The notes beneath the pieces are model-generated. The model was given only the letters and a program-made list of their open reading frames with translations. It did no database searches and was not told where the DNA came from. Positions 19,763-28,943 of a DNA stretch of 64,000 nucleotides are shown in pieces. Each line of letters begins with the position of its first letter. Positions within the stretch are counted from its first letter, which is position 1. Both the position numbers and the translations under genes were made by a program. This DNA comes from SYLG01 sp965226945 (lineage in GTDB: Bacteria > Planctomycetota > Planctomycetia > Gemmatales > Gemmataceae), in the NCBI GenBank assembly GCA_965226945.1, contig OZ245717.1, positions 930,001 to 994,000 of the forward strand, written 5' to 3'.

Positions 19763-21832
19763 TTAGTTCCGCAGAGCCATGCCAGGAAGAGGTGCGTCCC
19801 AGGAATCCCCGGGTTGCCACGATTCATCAAAAAATCCGGCCCGGAGAACTTTTCCAGGCCAACGGGAAGTCGGGGGCGAGTTGACATCGAGCACGGCCCA
19901 GTCGGGCAACTTGGCGATCTGGCGCGCGTTGTTCAGATGGTCATATTCGCGGAAGGTGAAGCCGCTGTTGAGCACCAGGTACCGGCCGGGAGCCTGGACA
20001 TTGGGATAAATGCCGACCAGGGCTTTCCCCTTCGCATCGGTTTTCCAGTCCCCCACCTTGATCGTGTTCGCGTCCCAGCTCAAAGGCAATGATTTCATCG
20101 CTGAGGCGAGCAAGAGATTCGATGAGGAGTCACCCCACAAAACCAGGTTGGCGCGGGCATGATCGGCGGGTGTGATTTCTGTGTCATTTTTGATGGTCAC
20201 TTGCCCGCGAAAATGCCTGCGCCAGTGAATGGCGGCATGTTCCATTTCCTTGAGCGCCCAGGCATGGGCCTTTTCATCAAGCGGCTTTCCGGTCGGCCGC
20301 ACAAAAAGAAATGAATCCATGAACGCATCGTCGATCGGCCCTTGCAGGCCTGGCTTTTTCGCCATGTGCCGCGGGCTGGAACCGGCGCGCCATTGCCCCG
20401 ATTCCAGGTGAATCGAGGCCTTCCACGACCGATCCGATCCCACAAGCGGCGCCGCAATTTCCTTACCTCCAATCACAATAATCGGGGGCGTCCCCTGCTC
20501 AAGAGGGCAATAGCCGGAGGGGAAATCGAAGGTCATCGCGGTGACTTTTTCCGCCTTGACCACAACTTTGTTCGGCAGTTCGATTTTTGCATCCACCGCT
20601 GCGGCATCCCAGTGTTTTTCCAGCCCGTCAAGGCGCAGCCAGAGCATTCCCGGATAACGCAAAGTATAAGAGACAAAGCGGATCCGCTGAGGCACCGCTT
20701 CTCGGCCCATGGCGGCGATCAGGTCGATGCGCCGGTTGATTTCGGTCTTAACCTGGGGGTGATAACTATGACCGGTTTTGGGCCCGATCAGATGGGTTAA
20801 TTTCAAGCCGATTTTCGCCATGGCCGCTTCCATGATGTCGGCCGCCTGTTTTTGCTTATCCTCCGCGCCGCTATAAGCGACCGTGGGCAAATTCGACAAA
20901 TTCAATGCCCAATCGGTGCAGTCATACCAGTGCAGGAGCTTTTTTTCCCATGGGGAGGGCTGGGTCGGTTCGTTTTGAAAAAGCCTTAAAAACTCGGTGG
21001 TTTCGCTGAAACCGGCCCCCGGCGCGGCCGCGCACCAGCGGCCCGGATAGTGCACCGCAAACTGCCAGGCGGCCGCGCCGCCCATGGAAAAACCGCGCAT
21101 GACCACCTTGTTGCGATCGATCGGATAGTGGCGGTGCGCATGGTCGAGCGCTTCAAGACAATCGATTTCCCCCGCGAATTTATTGGCGTTGCAATAGCGG
21201 CCATAAAGATGCAGGACCATGTGGCCCTCTCCAAAAAACTCGCCCTTCGACTTCAGGCGCTGCTGAATGAACGACAATTCGCTCAACTTCTCGCCGCGCC
21301 CATGACACCAAAGATCCAGACGATAAGGCTGGGCCGAGGGCAGTCTGCAGCCCGCCCCGATCACCATGCCGTAGGGCTGGACCGAACCATCGATGCGCGA
21401 ACGATAGCCGCGCACGACCAGCCCCGTTTGATGGAGCCAGCTTGGGGTTTGGCCGGAAAGAAGCTCCTTCAGCCGCGCCATACCAACGGCGATCTGCTCG
21501 CGGGCGTAGGCGGTTTCCTTGGGTTCGTAGAACTCGTGGTATTTCAGCGCCCAGTCCACGGCCTTGAAAAAGACCTCGACATCGGGAAGCAGATCCAAGA
21601 GAGCGGGCTTGCTTGCGAGCGCTTGCCGCGCGGCGTCGATCTCGCGGCCCAGCCGATCGCGTAGAGCGGATAACTCCGCAACTTCTTGCGCGGGGAGGTC
21701 AATCCCCGGCGGCGGCATCAAACGCACGCCATCGGGCTTGTTATCCGCGGGGCCATCGGCTTGGGCCCAGGAGGCGCCTACAAGAAAAGTGCCAAGGCAG
21801 ACCAGGAGCGATCTCATGAGGGAAGCATTCAT
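19763..21832 (-). CDS. exported alpha/beta hydrolase (esterase/peptidase S9-like)
   Basis: The 689-aa protein has a signal peptide (MNASLMRSLLVCLGTFLVGA). A catalytic alpha/beta hydrolase core in the middle has the nucleophile elbow RGFSMGGAAAW and the likely acid and base in SGAEDKQK and GPKTGHSYHP. Large N- and C-terminal regions of unknown fold flank it; the C-terminal part may bind carbohydrate (GYCPLEQGTPPIIVIGGKE, then a beta-rich region). It precedes the Gfo/Idh/MocA gene by 13 bp, so the two probably work on the same imported or extracellular polysaccharide. Two upstream in-frame ATGs exist; the start is placed at the signal peptide. Confidence 0.82.
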   Translation of the reverse strand: MNASLMRSLLVCLGTFLVGASWAQADGPADNKPDGVRLMPPPGIDLPAQEVAELSALRDRLGREIDAARQALASKPALLDLLPDVEVFFKAVDWALKYHEFYEPKETAYAREQIAVGMARLKELLSGQTPSWLHQTGLVVRGYRSRIDGSVQPYGMVIGAGCRLPSAQPYRLDLWCHGRGEKLSELSFIQQRLKSKGEFFGEGHMVLHLYGRYCNANKFAGEIDCLEALDHAHRHYPIDRNKVVMRGFSMGGAAAWQFAVHYPGRWCAAAPGAGFSETTEFLRLFQNEPTQPSPWEKKLLHWYDCTDWALNLSNLPTVAYSGAEDKQKQAADIMEAAMAKIGLKLTHLIGPKTGHSYHPQVKTEINRRIDLIAAMGREAVPQRIRFVSYTLRYPGMLWLRLDGLEKHWDAAAVDAKIELPNKVVVKAEKVTAMTFDFPSGYCPLEQGTPPIIVIGGKEIAAPLVGSDRSWKASIHLESGQWRAGSSPRHMAKKPGLQGPIDDAFMDSFLFVRPTGKPLDEKAHAWALKEMEHAAIHWRRHFRGQVTIKNDTEITPADHARANLVLWGDSSSNLLLASAMKSLPLSWDANTIKVGDWKTDAKGKALVGIYPNVQAPGRYLVLNSGFTFREYDHLNNARQIAKLPDWAVLDVNSPPTSRWPGKVLRAGFFDESWQPGDSWDAPLPGMALRN

Positions 21833-21941
21833 GGAGGGAGGGGAATTTCGGGTAAGAAGAAACAAGCGAGGCGGGAGGAAGAAAGCCGCCGGTTGGGGCG
21901 GGCGGTCGGGTGAGAGAAGCAGGCGAGGATGCGAAGGCAAC

Positions 21942-21976
21942 AAAAAAGGGGGCCAAATTGGCCCCCTTGGTTTTTT
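21942..21976 (-). terminator. terminator after the 21983-23386 gene
   Basis: GGGGGCCAAATTGGCCCCC (21948-21966) is a perfect stem flanked by an A run on one side and a T run on the other, so it can act on either strand. It separates the second Gfo/Idh/MocA gene from the esterase gene, which therefore likely has its own promoter. Confidence 0.88.
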
Positions 21977-21982
21977 CGATTC

Positions 21983-23386
21983 TTACAGGTTCCAACCCGC
22001 TCGATACTCCCGATGCAGGAGTGCGTTGGCGGCGGAATCCCCCTTGATCGACATCGTGGCACCGTCGTATTCGAACGGCTTGCCCAGCTTGATGGCGACA
22101 TTGCCAAGGAGTAACGATTCAGTGAGCACCGCGGCGTAGTTGAAATTGGATAGGGCCAATTTCGGGTCGTTCTTCTTGATCGCCGTAATCCACTCTTCCT
22201 TCTGGTTGGCGTCGATATCTCCCCCCTTGTGGCGGGGCAGGAATTGCTCGGGCTTTTTGAAGCCCTCGTAATCCTTTTCCGGGCAAAGGCGGAAATCGGC
22301 GCCGTAGTCGTTGGGGCTATAGAGGATACCCTTGGTGCCAACGACGATCGAACCGGAATCAACCGGTCCTTTTTCATTTTCGCGCAACACCTTCGCCAGA
22401 AGTTCTTGCGGAGGCAAAACCTTCTTGCCGTTGAGCTTGCCTTCGTACCAGTGGAACTTCACCGGCGGCAGGCCTTCCCGTTCGGGGTAGTCGAGAACGA
22501 CGTGGGCCCAGGCCGGGTAGGTCTCGGGGTTGATCGCTTCGTTCTCGGCGCTGACCTTGGTGGGATAGCCCAGCTTCAAAGCCATGAATGCCATGTTGGC
22601 GGTGTGGCATCCCATGTCGCCCAGGGCGCCGGTGCCAAAATCCCACCAGCCGCGCCAGTTGAAGGGGTGATAGGTGTAACGGCCGCGCGCATTCTTTTCG
22701 CCGCCAAAGGGGCGATAGGGAGCCGGCCCGATGAATTCATCCCAGTGAATGCTTGCGGGAACCGGAATCTCCGGCGGGCGCTTGGTGATAGTGGGGCTTT
22801 GGGGCCACACGGGGCGATTCGTCCACACGTGCAATTCGGTGACATCGCCGATCACGCCGGAACGGATGATTTCGACGCCCGTGCGCAGGCCGGAGTGAGC
22901 CGTGCCCTGGTTGCCCATCTGGGTGCAGAGCTTTTTCTCATTGGCTAGGTCGCGCAGCGTGCGGGCTTCCTTGACCGTGTAGGTCAAAGGCTTTTGGCAG
23001 TAGACATGCTTGCCCATGCGCAAAGCTTGCGAGGCCGCGCAGGCGTGAGTGTGGTCGGGCGTCGAAACGGTAACCGCGTCGATGCTGTTGCCCATTTCTT
23101 CGAACATTTTGCGGAAGTCGAAATACTTCTTGGCCTTGGGGAACTGCTTGGCCTTGCCGCCAAGGGTGCCCTCGTCGATGTCGCAGATGGCGACCACATC
23201 GCCGAACATGCCGGCGTGGCTGATGTCCGAGTCACCCTTGCCGCCCACGCCAATGCCGGCGATGCGGATGCGTTCGCTTGGAGATTGCGCGGCGCGGCCG
23301 CTAAGTTCTCCTCCGATGAAATACCCCCCCGCGGCGACGCCCGCGGAGGCCTTGAGAAAACTACGGCGTGTTGACCGGCTTGCCAT
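21983..23386 (-). CDS. Tat-exported Gfo/Idh/MocA family oxidoreductase (second copy)
   Basis: A 467-aa protein whose N-terminus MASRSTRRSFLKASAGVAAG is a twin-arginine signal. The Rossmann region ERIRIAGIGVGGKGDSDI, the motif CQKPLTYTVKEARTL (in place of EKP) and WWDFGTGALGDMGCHTANMA place it in the planctomycete branch of the Gfo/Idh/MocA family. It differs clearly from the gene at 18277, which shares only the general fold. The start is set at the Tat signal; an upstream ATG would add 19 residues. It is bounded downstream by a strong terminator. Extracellular or periplasmic sugar redox chemistry is likely; no substrate can be named. Confidence 0.9.
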   Translation of the reverse strand: MASRSTRRSFLKASAGVAAGGYFIGGELSGRAAQSPSERIRIAGIGVGGKGDSDISHAGMFGDVVAICDIDEGTLGGKAKQFPKAKKYFDFRKMFEEMGNSIDAVTVSTPDHTHACAASQALRMGKHVYCQKPLTYTVKEARTLRDLANEKKLCTQMGNQGTAHSGLRTGVEIIRSGVIGDVTELHVWTNRPVWPQSPTITKRPPEIPVPASIHWDEFIGPAPYRPFGGEKNARGRYTYHPFNWRGWWDFGTGALGDMGCHTANMAFMALKLGYPTKVSAENEAINPETYPAWAHVVLDYPEREGLPPVKFHWYEGKLNGKKVLPPQELLAKVLRENEKGPVDSGSIVVGTKGILYSPNDYGADFRLCPEKDYEGFKKPEQFLPRHKGGDIDANQKEEWITAIKKNDPKLALSNFNYAAVLTESLLLGNVAIKLGKPFEYDGATMSIKGDSAANALLHREYRAGWNL

Positions 23387-23533
23387 GAAATCGATCTCCC
23401 GGAGAGAGCGTTTTCCCTGAAGGGGAATCCGCATTTTATCCAAAGGTATGCCGTGGCAATCTAGGATTTCGCGCTAAGGCCGCAACCGATTTTTCAGTGA
23501 AAATTCATAGCTCACCGCCGGTTTTCATCGACC

Positions 23534-24550
23534 TTAACTTTCGCGGCGAGGCTTGCGTAGGATTGGGTCGGCGTTCCAGGGGTCTTCGGGCCAGGAATGC
23601 TTGGGATATTTGCCCTTCATTTCCTTGCGCACGAGGGCGTACGAACCCCGCCAAAACCCGGGCAAGTCATCGGTGATCTGTTGCGGCCTGCCCGAGGGCG
23701 CAAGCAGGTGCAGAAGGAGCTTGAGCCGTTTCCTGGCCACCCTGGGCGTTTCGTCCCAGCCAAAGAAGTCCTGAATTCTGGCAGCGAGTACGGGCGCCCG
23801 ATCGGGGTGATACTCGATCGCCGCGGTCCGGCTATTGGGCAAGGTCACCCTGGCCGGCATTTCGGCATCAAGAAGCTGTTTTTGGTTCCAGTTTAGCCGG
23901 TGGTGAAACCCTTCCAGCCACGGGGCTTCCTTGAGTTGATCGAGCGACCGGGTTTTCAGGGCCAACTCGGCCAGCGTCTCCTTGAGAAACGTTTCGTCCG
24001 GTTCGGGCAGATCCAGGTCGGGACAGGTTTTTTTCAACAGGCCAAGGCGCAGCAAGAACTGGCCGGCCGGCGAGTCTTGCGCGGGAAGGATCTCGTCGCG
24101 CTTTTCCCAGGCACGCTGCGCAAGCAACTGCGCGACCTCGTGCGGGTCGTTCGGGGCGACGGGATGTTCCTTGAGCACCAGATCGAGAAAGCGAGTTTGC
24201 TTGCGCGCAATGATCTCGGTTTTGTCGGAGTTCCAGCCCGTCTGGATCGTTTCGCCGATCAGTTCCTTGGGCAGCCAGGCCGTTTCGAGGGGTACGAACT
24301 TCCGTGCACGGGTTTCCACCCGGGAATCCTCAAGGTCGAGCGCCATGAACAAGTCACCGCGCCCTGGCAGGTCCTCTTCCAGGAGCACGCCCCGGCTGCC
24401 GCCCATAAGCGCGCGGCGCCTTGTGCCTTCGCGCAGTCGAGCCACCCGATCGGGAAAGCCCGCGATCATGGCGCGGGCGAGCCCTTCTTCCCAGTGCTCC
24501 AGGGAGGGAGCATGACCGATGCCCGCCTGGTTCAAAAACAGGCCTGCCAC
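23534..24550 (-). CDS. hrpB: HrpB-type helicase, C-terminal part (frameshifted)
   Basis: This frame encodes the C-terminal third of an HrpB-like DEAH helicase (HrpB_C), ending HSWPEDPWNADPILRKPRRE, the normal end of the family. Its frame stays open upstream past the end of the N-terminal fragment, with family-like residues LDLSRSDAQYFDRVAGLFLN that need about 40 more codons, so it is not an independent gene with its own start (GTG near 24550). A single-base indel at about 24595-24640 would join it to the other fragment. Without repair, the product would not be made, or only as a fragment. See the entry at 24532-26019. Confidence 0.8.
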   Translation of the reverse strand: MAGLFLNQAGIGHAPSLEHWEEGLARAMIAGFPDRVARLREGTRRRALMGGSRGVLLEEDLPGRGDLFMALDLEDSRVETRARKFVPLETAWLPKELIGETIQTGWNSDKTEIIARKQTRFLDLVLKEHPVAPNDPHEVAQLLAQRAWEKRDEILPAQDSPAGQFLLRLGLLKKTCPDLDLPEPDETFLKETLAELALKTRSLDQLKEAPWLEGFHHRLNWNQKQLLDAEMPARVTLPNSRTAAIEYHPDRAPVLAARIQDFFGWDETPRVARKRLKLLLHLLAPSGRPQQITDDLPGFWRGSYALVRKEMKGKYPKHSWPEDPWNADPILRKPRRES

Positions 24551-26019
24551 CCGATCGAAATACTGGGCGTCGCTTCGCGACAGGTCGAGGCCATGGTCGC
24601 TGGCGCCGGGAATCCGGACGATAAGCGCAACGTGTCGACTTCCTGAAAGAAATCGATGCCGTTTTTGGGCTGGCGCCCAAACGGATTGCGCTCCGTCAAT
24701 AACGCCGCGGCAATCGCCCCTTCACAGGCAACTTTGCGCTCGGCAGCTTCCAGCAGCATGCGAGCCAGCCGCGGATCCATGGGGATTTTCGCCATGCGCG
24801 AACCAAGCGCGGTCAATCGTTCTTCCTTGATCGCGCCGAGCGACAGGAGCGTGTTTTTCGCGCGCGCAAGCGATGCGGGTGCCGGAGGTTCGACCCAGGG
24901 AAATTCTTCCAGGGGGCAGCCGCCCCACTCCAACAAAGACAAAAGCGCTCCGGAAAGGTCAATTTTCTGAATTTCGGGGATCGTGCGTTCGTCGCGGCTT
25001 TTCTGGTTTTCCAGGCTCCAGAGCCGCAAGCACTGGCCTGGGCCTTGCCGGCCGGCCCGCCCTGCCCTTTGATCAGCGGAGGCCCGCGAAATTTCCCCCA
25101 GCTCCAGGCGGTCAAGTCCCGTTGCCGGGTCATGAATGAGCGAACGGGCCAGGCCCGTGTCGATCACCATGCGCACGCCATCGACCGTGACCGAAGACTC
25201 GGCGACATTGGTCGCCAGCACGATGCGACGATAGGGGCCCTTCGTAAGCGCCCGGTCTTGCTGCTCCGGTTCCAGTTCCCCATGCAGGGGGAGAACGTCC
25301 CAGTCGATCTGACCTGTCAGGAGTTTTTCGAGCCGTTTGATTTCGCCAACCCCGGGCAGGAAAACCAGAACATCGCCCTGGGCTTCCGTGATCGATAGCC
25401 GCACCTGCCTTGCCACCTGATCGAGCCAGGGGCGGTCTTTCGCCAGAGGCGAATAGCGGATCTCGACCGGGTGAATGGGAGCGGTGGCTTGCACTAGCGG
25501 CGCGCTCAGCCACCGGGTGAACCGCTCCGTTTCCAGGGTCGCCGACAAGACACCGATGGCGATATCCGGCCTTACCGTGGAGCGAGCGAGGAGGACCATC
25601 GCCATGGCCAGATCCGACTCGAGGCCCCGCTCATGAGCCTCGTCAAAGAGCACGCAGCCGATGCCTTCGAGGAAGGGATCTTGCAAGAGTTGCCGCAACA
25701 AGATGCCGGCAGTCATGGCGATCAGGCGCGTGTCCTTGCCGACTTTGCGATCGAGCCGGACATGGTAACCCACTTCGCCGCCGACTAAGCCGCCGCGTTC
25801 AAGCGCGATACGCCGCGCCGCCGCGCGCGCCGCGACCCGGCGCGGTTCGACCAGGATGATCTTCTGGCCTGGAAACTGATTTTGCGCAAGAAGCTGTGCG
25901 GGAAAGCGCGTCGTTTTTCCCGTGCCCGGAGGCGCGCTGAGCACGAGCCCTTTTTCTTTGGCAAGCGCCACGATCGACTGGGGGACGACGGCATCAATGG
26001 GAAGCGAGGGCAGATTCAT
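24532..26019 (-). CDS. hrpB: HrpB-type ATP-dependent helicase, N-terminal part (frameshifted)
   Basis: This 495-aa fragment holds the helicase core: Walker A SAPPGTGKTTRFP, the Ia region VEPRRVAARAAARR, DEAH in LFDEAHERGLESD, SATLE, LVFLPGVGEI, ATNVAESSVTVDG and QRAGRAGRQGPG. After the HA2-like region, residues become non-family-like and the frame stops at 24532, while the adjoining frame continues the protein. Intact HrpB proteins are about 820-850 aa, matching the sum of the two parts. HrpB proteins are RNA-helicase-like with unclear in vivo roles in most bacteria. The start overlaps the stop of the upstream sugar-dehydrogenase gene as ATGA. The indel may be a real mutation or a sequencing error. 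Confidence 0.85.
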   Translation of the reverse strand: MNLPSLPIDAVVPQSIVALAKEKGLVLSAPPGTGKTTRFPAQLLAQNQFPGQKIILVEPRRVAARAAARRIALERGGLVGGEVGYHVRLDRKVGKDTRLIAMTAGILLRQLLQDPFLEGIGCVLFDEAHERGLESDLAMAMVLLARSTVRPDIAIGVLSATLETERFTRWLSAPLVQATAPIHPVEIRYSPLAKDRPWLDQVARQVRLSITEAQGDVLVFLPGVGEIKRLEKLLTGQIDWDVLPLHGELEPEQQDRALTKGPYRRIVLATNVAESSVTVDGVRMVIDTGLARSLIHDPATGLDRLELGEISRASADQRAGRAGRQGPGQCLRLWSLENQKSRDERTIPEIQKIDLSGALLSLLEWGGCPLEEFPWVEPPAPASLARAKNTLLSLGAIKEERLTALGSRMAKIPMDPRLARMLLEAAERKVACEGAIAAALLTERNPFGRQPKNGIDFFQEVDTLRLSSGFPAPATMASTCREATPSISIGWQACF

Positions 26020-28772
26020 CGGCTAGCCGCTGGAGCCTTTTCGGAGGGGAGTGGCTTCATCGAACGGATCCACTCTTCAATGAGCTTGGCGCCATCGCGA
26101 TCGATGACATTTTTTCCGACCGGCGGCATTTTACCCACGCCCGCATTGGCAATGCGCTCAAGGAGCACCGATCGCTCGGGGAATCCCGGCGCAATCAAGC
26201 GGGCGTTTTCCAACCCAAAGGAGTGATGCGCGGGCTTTTGATCGATCAACTGCATTTCCGCCAGCTTGGCCGCCCAGTCGAGGCGAATTTTGGCGTTGCC
26301 TCCTCCGGCTTCGACATGGCAGGTGGCGCAATTGACATGCAGGTAGGCGCGGGCGCGCTCTTCCAGAGTGCCTGTCTGCGCATCGAGCGGGCTTGGCAGC
26401 TTCGGCAGGGCCTTGGGGTCGCTATCGAACACCAGAGACAGGGGCCGAAACCCACCCACGGGTGATCGCTCCGCGATCCAGGCCTCGAGCTTTTCGGGAT
26501 TGATCTTCGCGGCTTTGCCGCGCTCGCGAAGTGCCTGGAGGCGCGCGTCGCCTACAGGTTGACCGACGCGGCCCTGAGCCTGGAGCCAGGCAATCTGATT
26601 GACCTTTTTCTCGCCCATATGGGTCAGGTCGCGATTGAGTTGCAAATCGCACAAGCCCAGAACGAAGCCTGCGGCACGGGAGTGACAAACCATGCATTCG
26701 GCCCGGCTGGGGTAGCGCCAGGTTTGCTTCCCGGTGCTTGTCGTGAATTCGCGATTTTCGCCCGCGGGGCCGACCAGGGTCGCGTCGGTGCCGTGGTCGT
26801 TCCAGGAATAGGTGTACCCCGTCCATTCGTTGTCTTCCTTGACCAGAAAGCGCGTTTCGATCCAGCGCGCGCGAGGTTTGCCCGCCTCTTCGCTTGCGCC
26901 GGCAGGAGAAATATCCAAACCAAACGACTTGATGATCACGGTGCCGTCGGGAAAGGTCCAGGGACCGGAACCGGCATGCGTGGCCGACTGCGGCACGAGT
27001 TGGCTGTCACTGGTCTTCCGATCGGGGATGAAAAGATGACGGGCCTTCAAAGCGCCGTCTGACCAGAAGGGACTATTGACCTCATAGGGCGCAATGCCCG
27101 GCTTCAACCGATAATCCTTCACCGATGCGAACATGCCGCTATCGCTTAAACGGATCGGAAAACTCCCTTTCTTTCCGGCCATGGGGTTGCGCTCAAGTCG
27201 ATGAATCCCAGTGAGGTGATCGAGGATGAGTAGTTCCCCCTCCTGATCGAGACCGAATCCCGTGATCTGATGCGCCGTATCGGCGATCTCCCAGGGACGA
27301 AGCGGCAAGACCGCATCGGCGGCAGGCGGCGCGAGCGCCCAGATTTTGCCGGTCGAATAGTCGCCATAAATGTAGTGGCCCGCCAGGTCGGGAAATTTTT
27401 TACCGTGGTAGGTCACGCCGCCGGTCAAGGAACGGGCTTCATTGTGGTGATGTTCGGCGGCCGGCTTGGCAAAGGGCCTAGGACCGCCGGTGCGCTCGGG
27501 ATAAAAGTCATGGGTTCCTTCGAGCACCGACCAGCCATAGTTCTCCCCCTTGCGGATCAGGTAAGTCGTTTCCCACAGATCCTGCCCATTGTTGCCCACC
27601 CAGATATTGCCGGTCGCCTTGTCGCAACTGATTCGCCACGGATTGCGCAAGCCCATGGCCCAGGCCTCGGGAACAAATTTGCCATCTCCCACCCAGGGAT
27701 TGTCTTTGGGCACCGCGTAGGCCTTGCCCGGATCGGGGTGATCGACATCGATGCGCAACACCTTGGCCAGTAACTTTTTCGTGTCCTGGCCGGTCAAGTT
27801 CAGATCGGAGTCGGAAGTGCCGTCGCCTGAAGTGACATAAAGCATGCCATCGTTGCCAAAGCAGATGGCGCCGCCGTTGTGCCCGTTCGATTCCCATTCG
27901 ATGACGGTTTGGGCGCTGTCCTTGATCAATGCGAACGGTTCCGTCGCGGAAACCTGATAGCGGAGGATGCGGGTCTTGTGCGGGTCCTTGCCGCCGAATT
28001 TCCCGTTGGTGCCCAGATAAACGAAGCGGTTTTTGGCAAAGTCGGGATGAAATGCCACATCATAAATCATGCCGTCCAGTTCAAGAATGCCTTCGGCAAG
28101 GGCTGGGTTCGAAGCCCGAAATCTCAGGAGCTTGGTTTGGGCATAAGGCGAGGGCTCGGTCGAGACAAAATAGGTATCGGAGTTGGGAACCAGTGCGATG
28201 CAAATGGGAAAAGGTAGTTTGGCCTCGGCAAAGGCCGGTTTCGTTTTGAAAGGCAGTCCCGGTTCGGGAGAACCGGACCAGGGGGTCAGCCCCACTGGCA
28301 CCGGACCGGTTGCATCGCTTGAGTCAGCACTTTGAAAACGAATGACCGCGGCAACACCCGCGCCGACCTGGAAATTCCAGGTCAAGCCAGGATCGGGCCG
28401 GGCTCCCAGCGGCGACAGTTCCACCCAGGGGATGGCCAGTTCGAAGCCTTGCGTGGTCGCCTTGATCGCGGCCTGGCTTGGCAGGGTTGCCTCCTTGCTC
28501 AAACCCCATCGCACATTCCGTTGCGAATCGAGCAAGAACCAGACAGATCTGGTTTTGTCGGCCAGGGACAGCCCGGTTTCCAGGAGCTTTTGGTCCAGCC
28601 CAAAAAAGTACAGGTGCGTACGATCCCAGGCGAAGCGCCATGACTTTGCTGGCTGAGCCTGCCAGACCGCTTCGGTGGCGGCCCCATCCACGATGACCGG
28701 TTCGCGCGACCAGGCCACCGAGTGGTCCGCTGCCGGCAAGAGCAGTGCGATAAGAATCAGTCCGGCCTGCAT
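26016..28772 (-). CDS. exported PQQ-type sugar dehydrogenase with haem c motifs
   Basis: A 918-aa exported protein (signal MQAGLILIALLLPAADHSVA). Residues about 20-170 look like a CBM9-type carbohydrate-binding beta-sandwich (VDGAATEAVWQAQP). The middle, about 200-540, is a GSDH/PQQ glucose-dehydrogenase-like beta-propeller (VAFHPDFAKNRFVYLGTNG, VTSGDGTSDSDLN, GLRNPWRISCDKATG). The C-terminal part has two CxxCH motifs, CMVCH and CATCH, and PPVGKNV near the end. Binding, oxidation and electron transfer could thus be in one chain. It ends in an ATGA overlap with the HrpB gene, an unusual partner. The upstream in-frame ATG at 28820 is rejected because the signal starts here. Confidence 0.87.
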   Translation of the reverse strand: MQAGLILIALLLPAADHSVAWSREPVIVDGAATEAVWQAQPAKSWRFAWDRTHLYFFGLDQKLLETGLSLADKTRSVWFLLDSQRNVRWGLSKEATLPSQAAIKATTQGFELAIPWVELSPLGARPDPGLTWNFQVGAGVAAVIRFQSADSSDATGPVPVGLTPWSGSPEPGLPFKTKPAFAEAKLPFPICIALVPNSDTYFVSTEPSPYAQTKLLRFRASNPALAEGILELDGMIYDVAFHPDFAKNRFVYLGTNGKFGGKDPHKTRILRYQVSATEPFALIKDSAQTVIEWESNGHNGGAICFGNDGMLYVTSGDGTSDSDLNLTGQDTKKLLAKVLRIDVDHPDPGKAYAVPKDNPWVGDGKFVPEAWAMGLRNPWRISCDKATGNIWVGNNGQDLWETTYLIRKGENYGWSVLEGTHDFYPERTGGPRPFAKPAAEHHHNEARSLTGGVTYHGKKFPDLAGHYIYGDYSTGKIWALAPPAADAVLPLRPWEIADTAHQITGFGLDQEGELLILDHLTGIHRLERNPMAGKKGSFPIRLSDSGMFASVKDYRLKPGIAPYEVNSPFWSDGALKARHLFIPDRKTSDSQLVPQSATHAGSGPWTFPDGTVIIKSFGLDISPAGASEEAGKPRARWIETRFLVKEDNEWTGYTYSWNDHGTDATLVGPAGENREFTTSTGKQTWRYPSRAECMVCHSRAAGFVLGLCDLQLNRDLTHMGEKKVNQIAWLQAQGRVGQPVGDARLQALRERGKAAKINPEKLEAWIAERSPVGGFRPLSLVFDSDPKALPKLPSPLDAQTGTLEERARAYLHVNCATCHVEAGGGNAKIRLDWAAKLAEMQLIDQKPAHHSFGLENARLIAPGFPERSVLLERIANAGVGKMPPVGKNVIDRDGAKLIEEWIRSMKPLPSEKAPAASR

Positions 28773-28885
28773 GATCACCCCGAAGCATTTTTTGTCTGGG
28801 ACGGTTCCACCGAACGCCACGGGCTCAGGAGAGCGCCGCGATCTTGCATGCGGCGCCGTCCGCTCCCTTCACCGCGGGTCTTATT

Positions 28886-28943
28886 CATGACAACCTGGCA
28901 TGACAACCTGACTCGATTTAGACCTGGCTCGATTTAGAACTGG
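28886..28943. repeat. two adjacent microsatellite-like duplications at the fae stop
   Basis: CATGACAACCTG(G/A) occurs twice (28886-28898, 28899-28911), and CTCGATTTAGA(C/A)CTGG twice (28912-28927, 28928-28943). The second pair includes the fae homologue's stop codon (TAA at 28934-28936 on the - strand), so one copy is coding and one is not. Confidence 0.8.

Noticed and set aside
24532..24690. Programmed -1 frameshifting in the HrpB gene
   Set aside because: No slippery heptamer was found in the overlap; a simple indel or sequencing error is more economical.
28886..28943. CRISPR-like repeats
   Set aside because: Only two copies of each short repeat and no spacers; they are ordinary tandem duplications.
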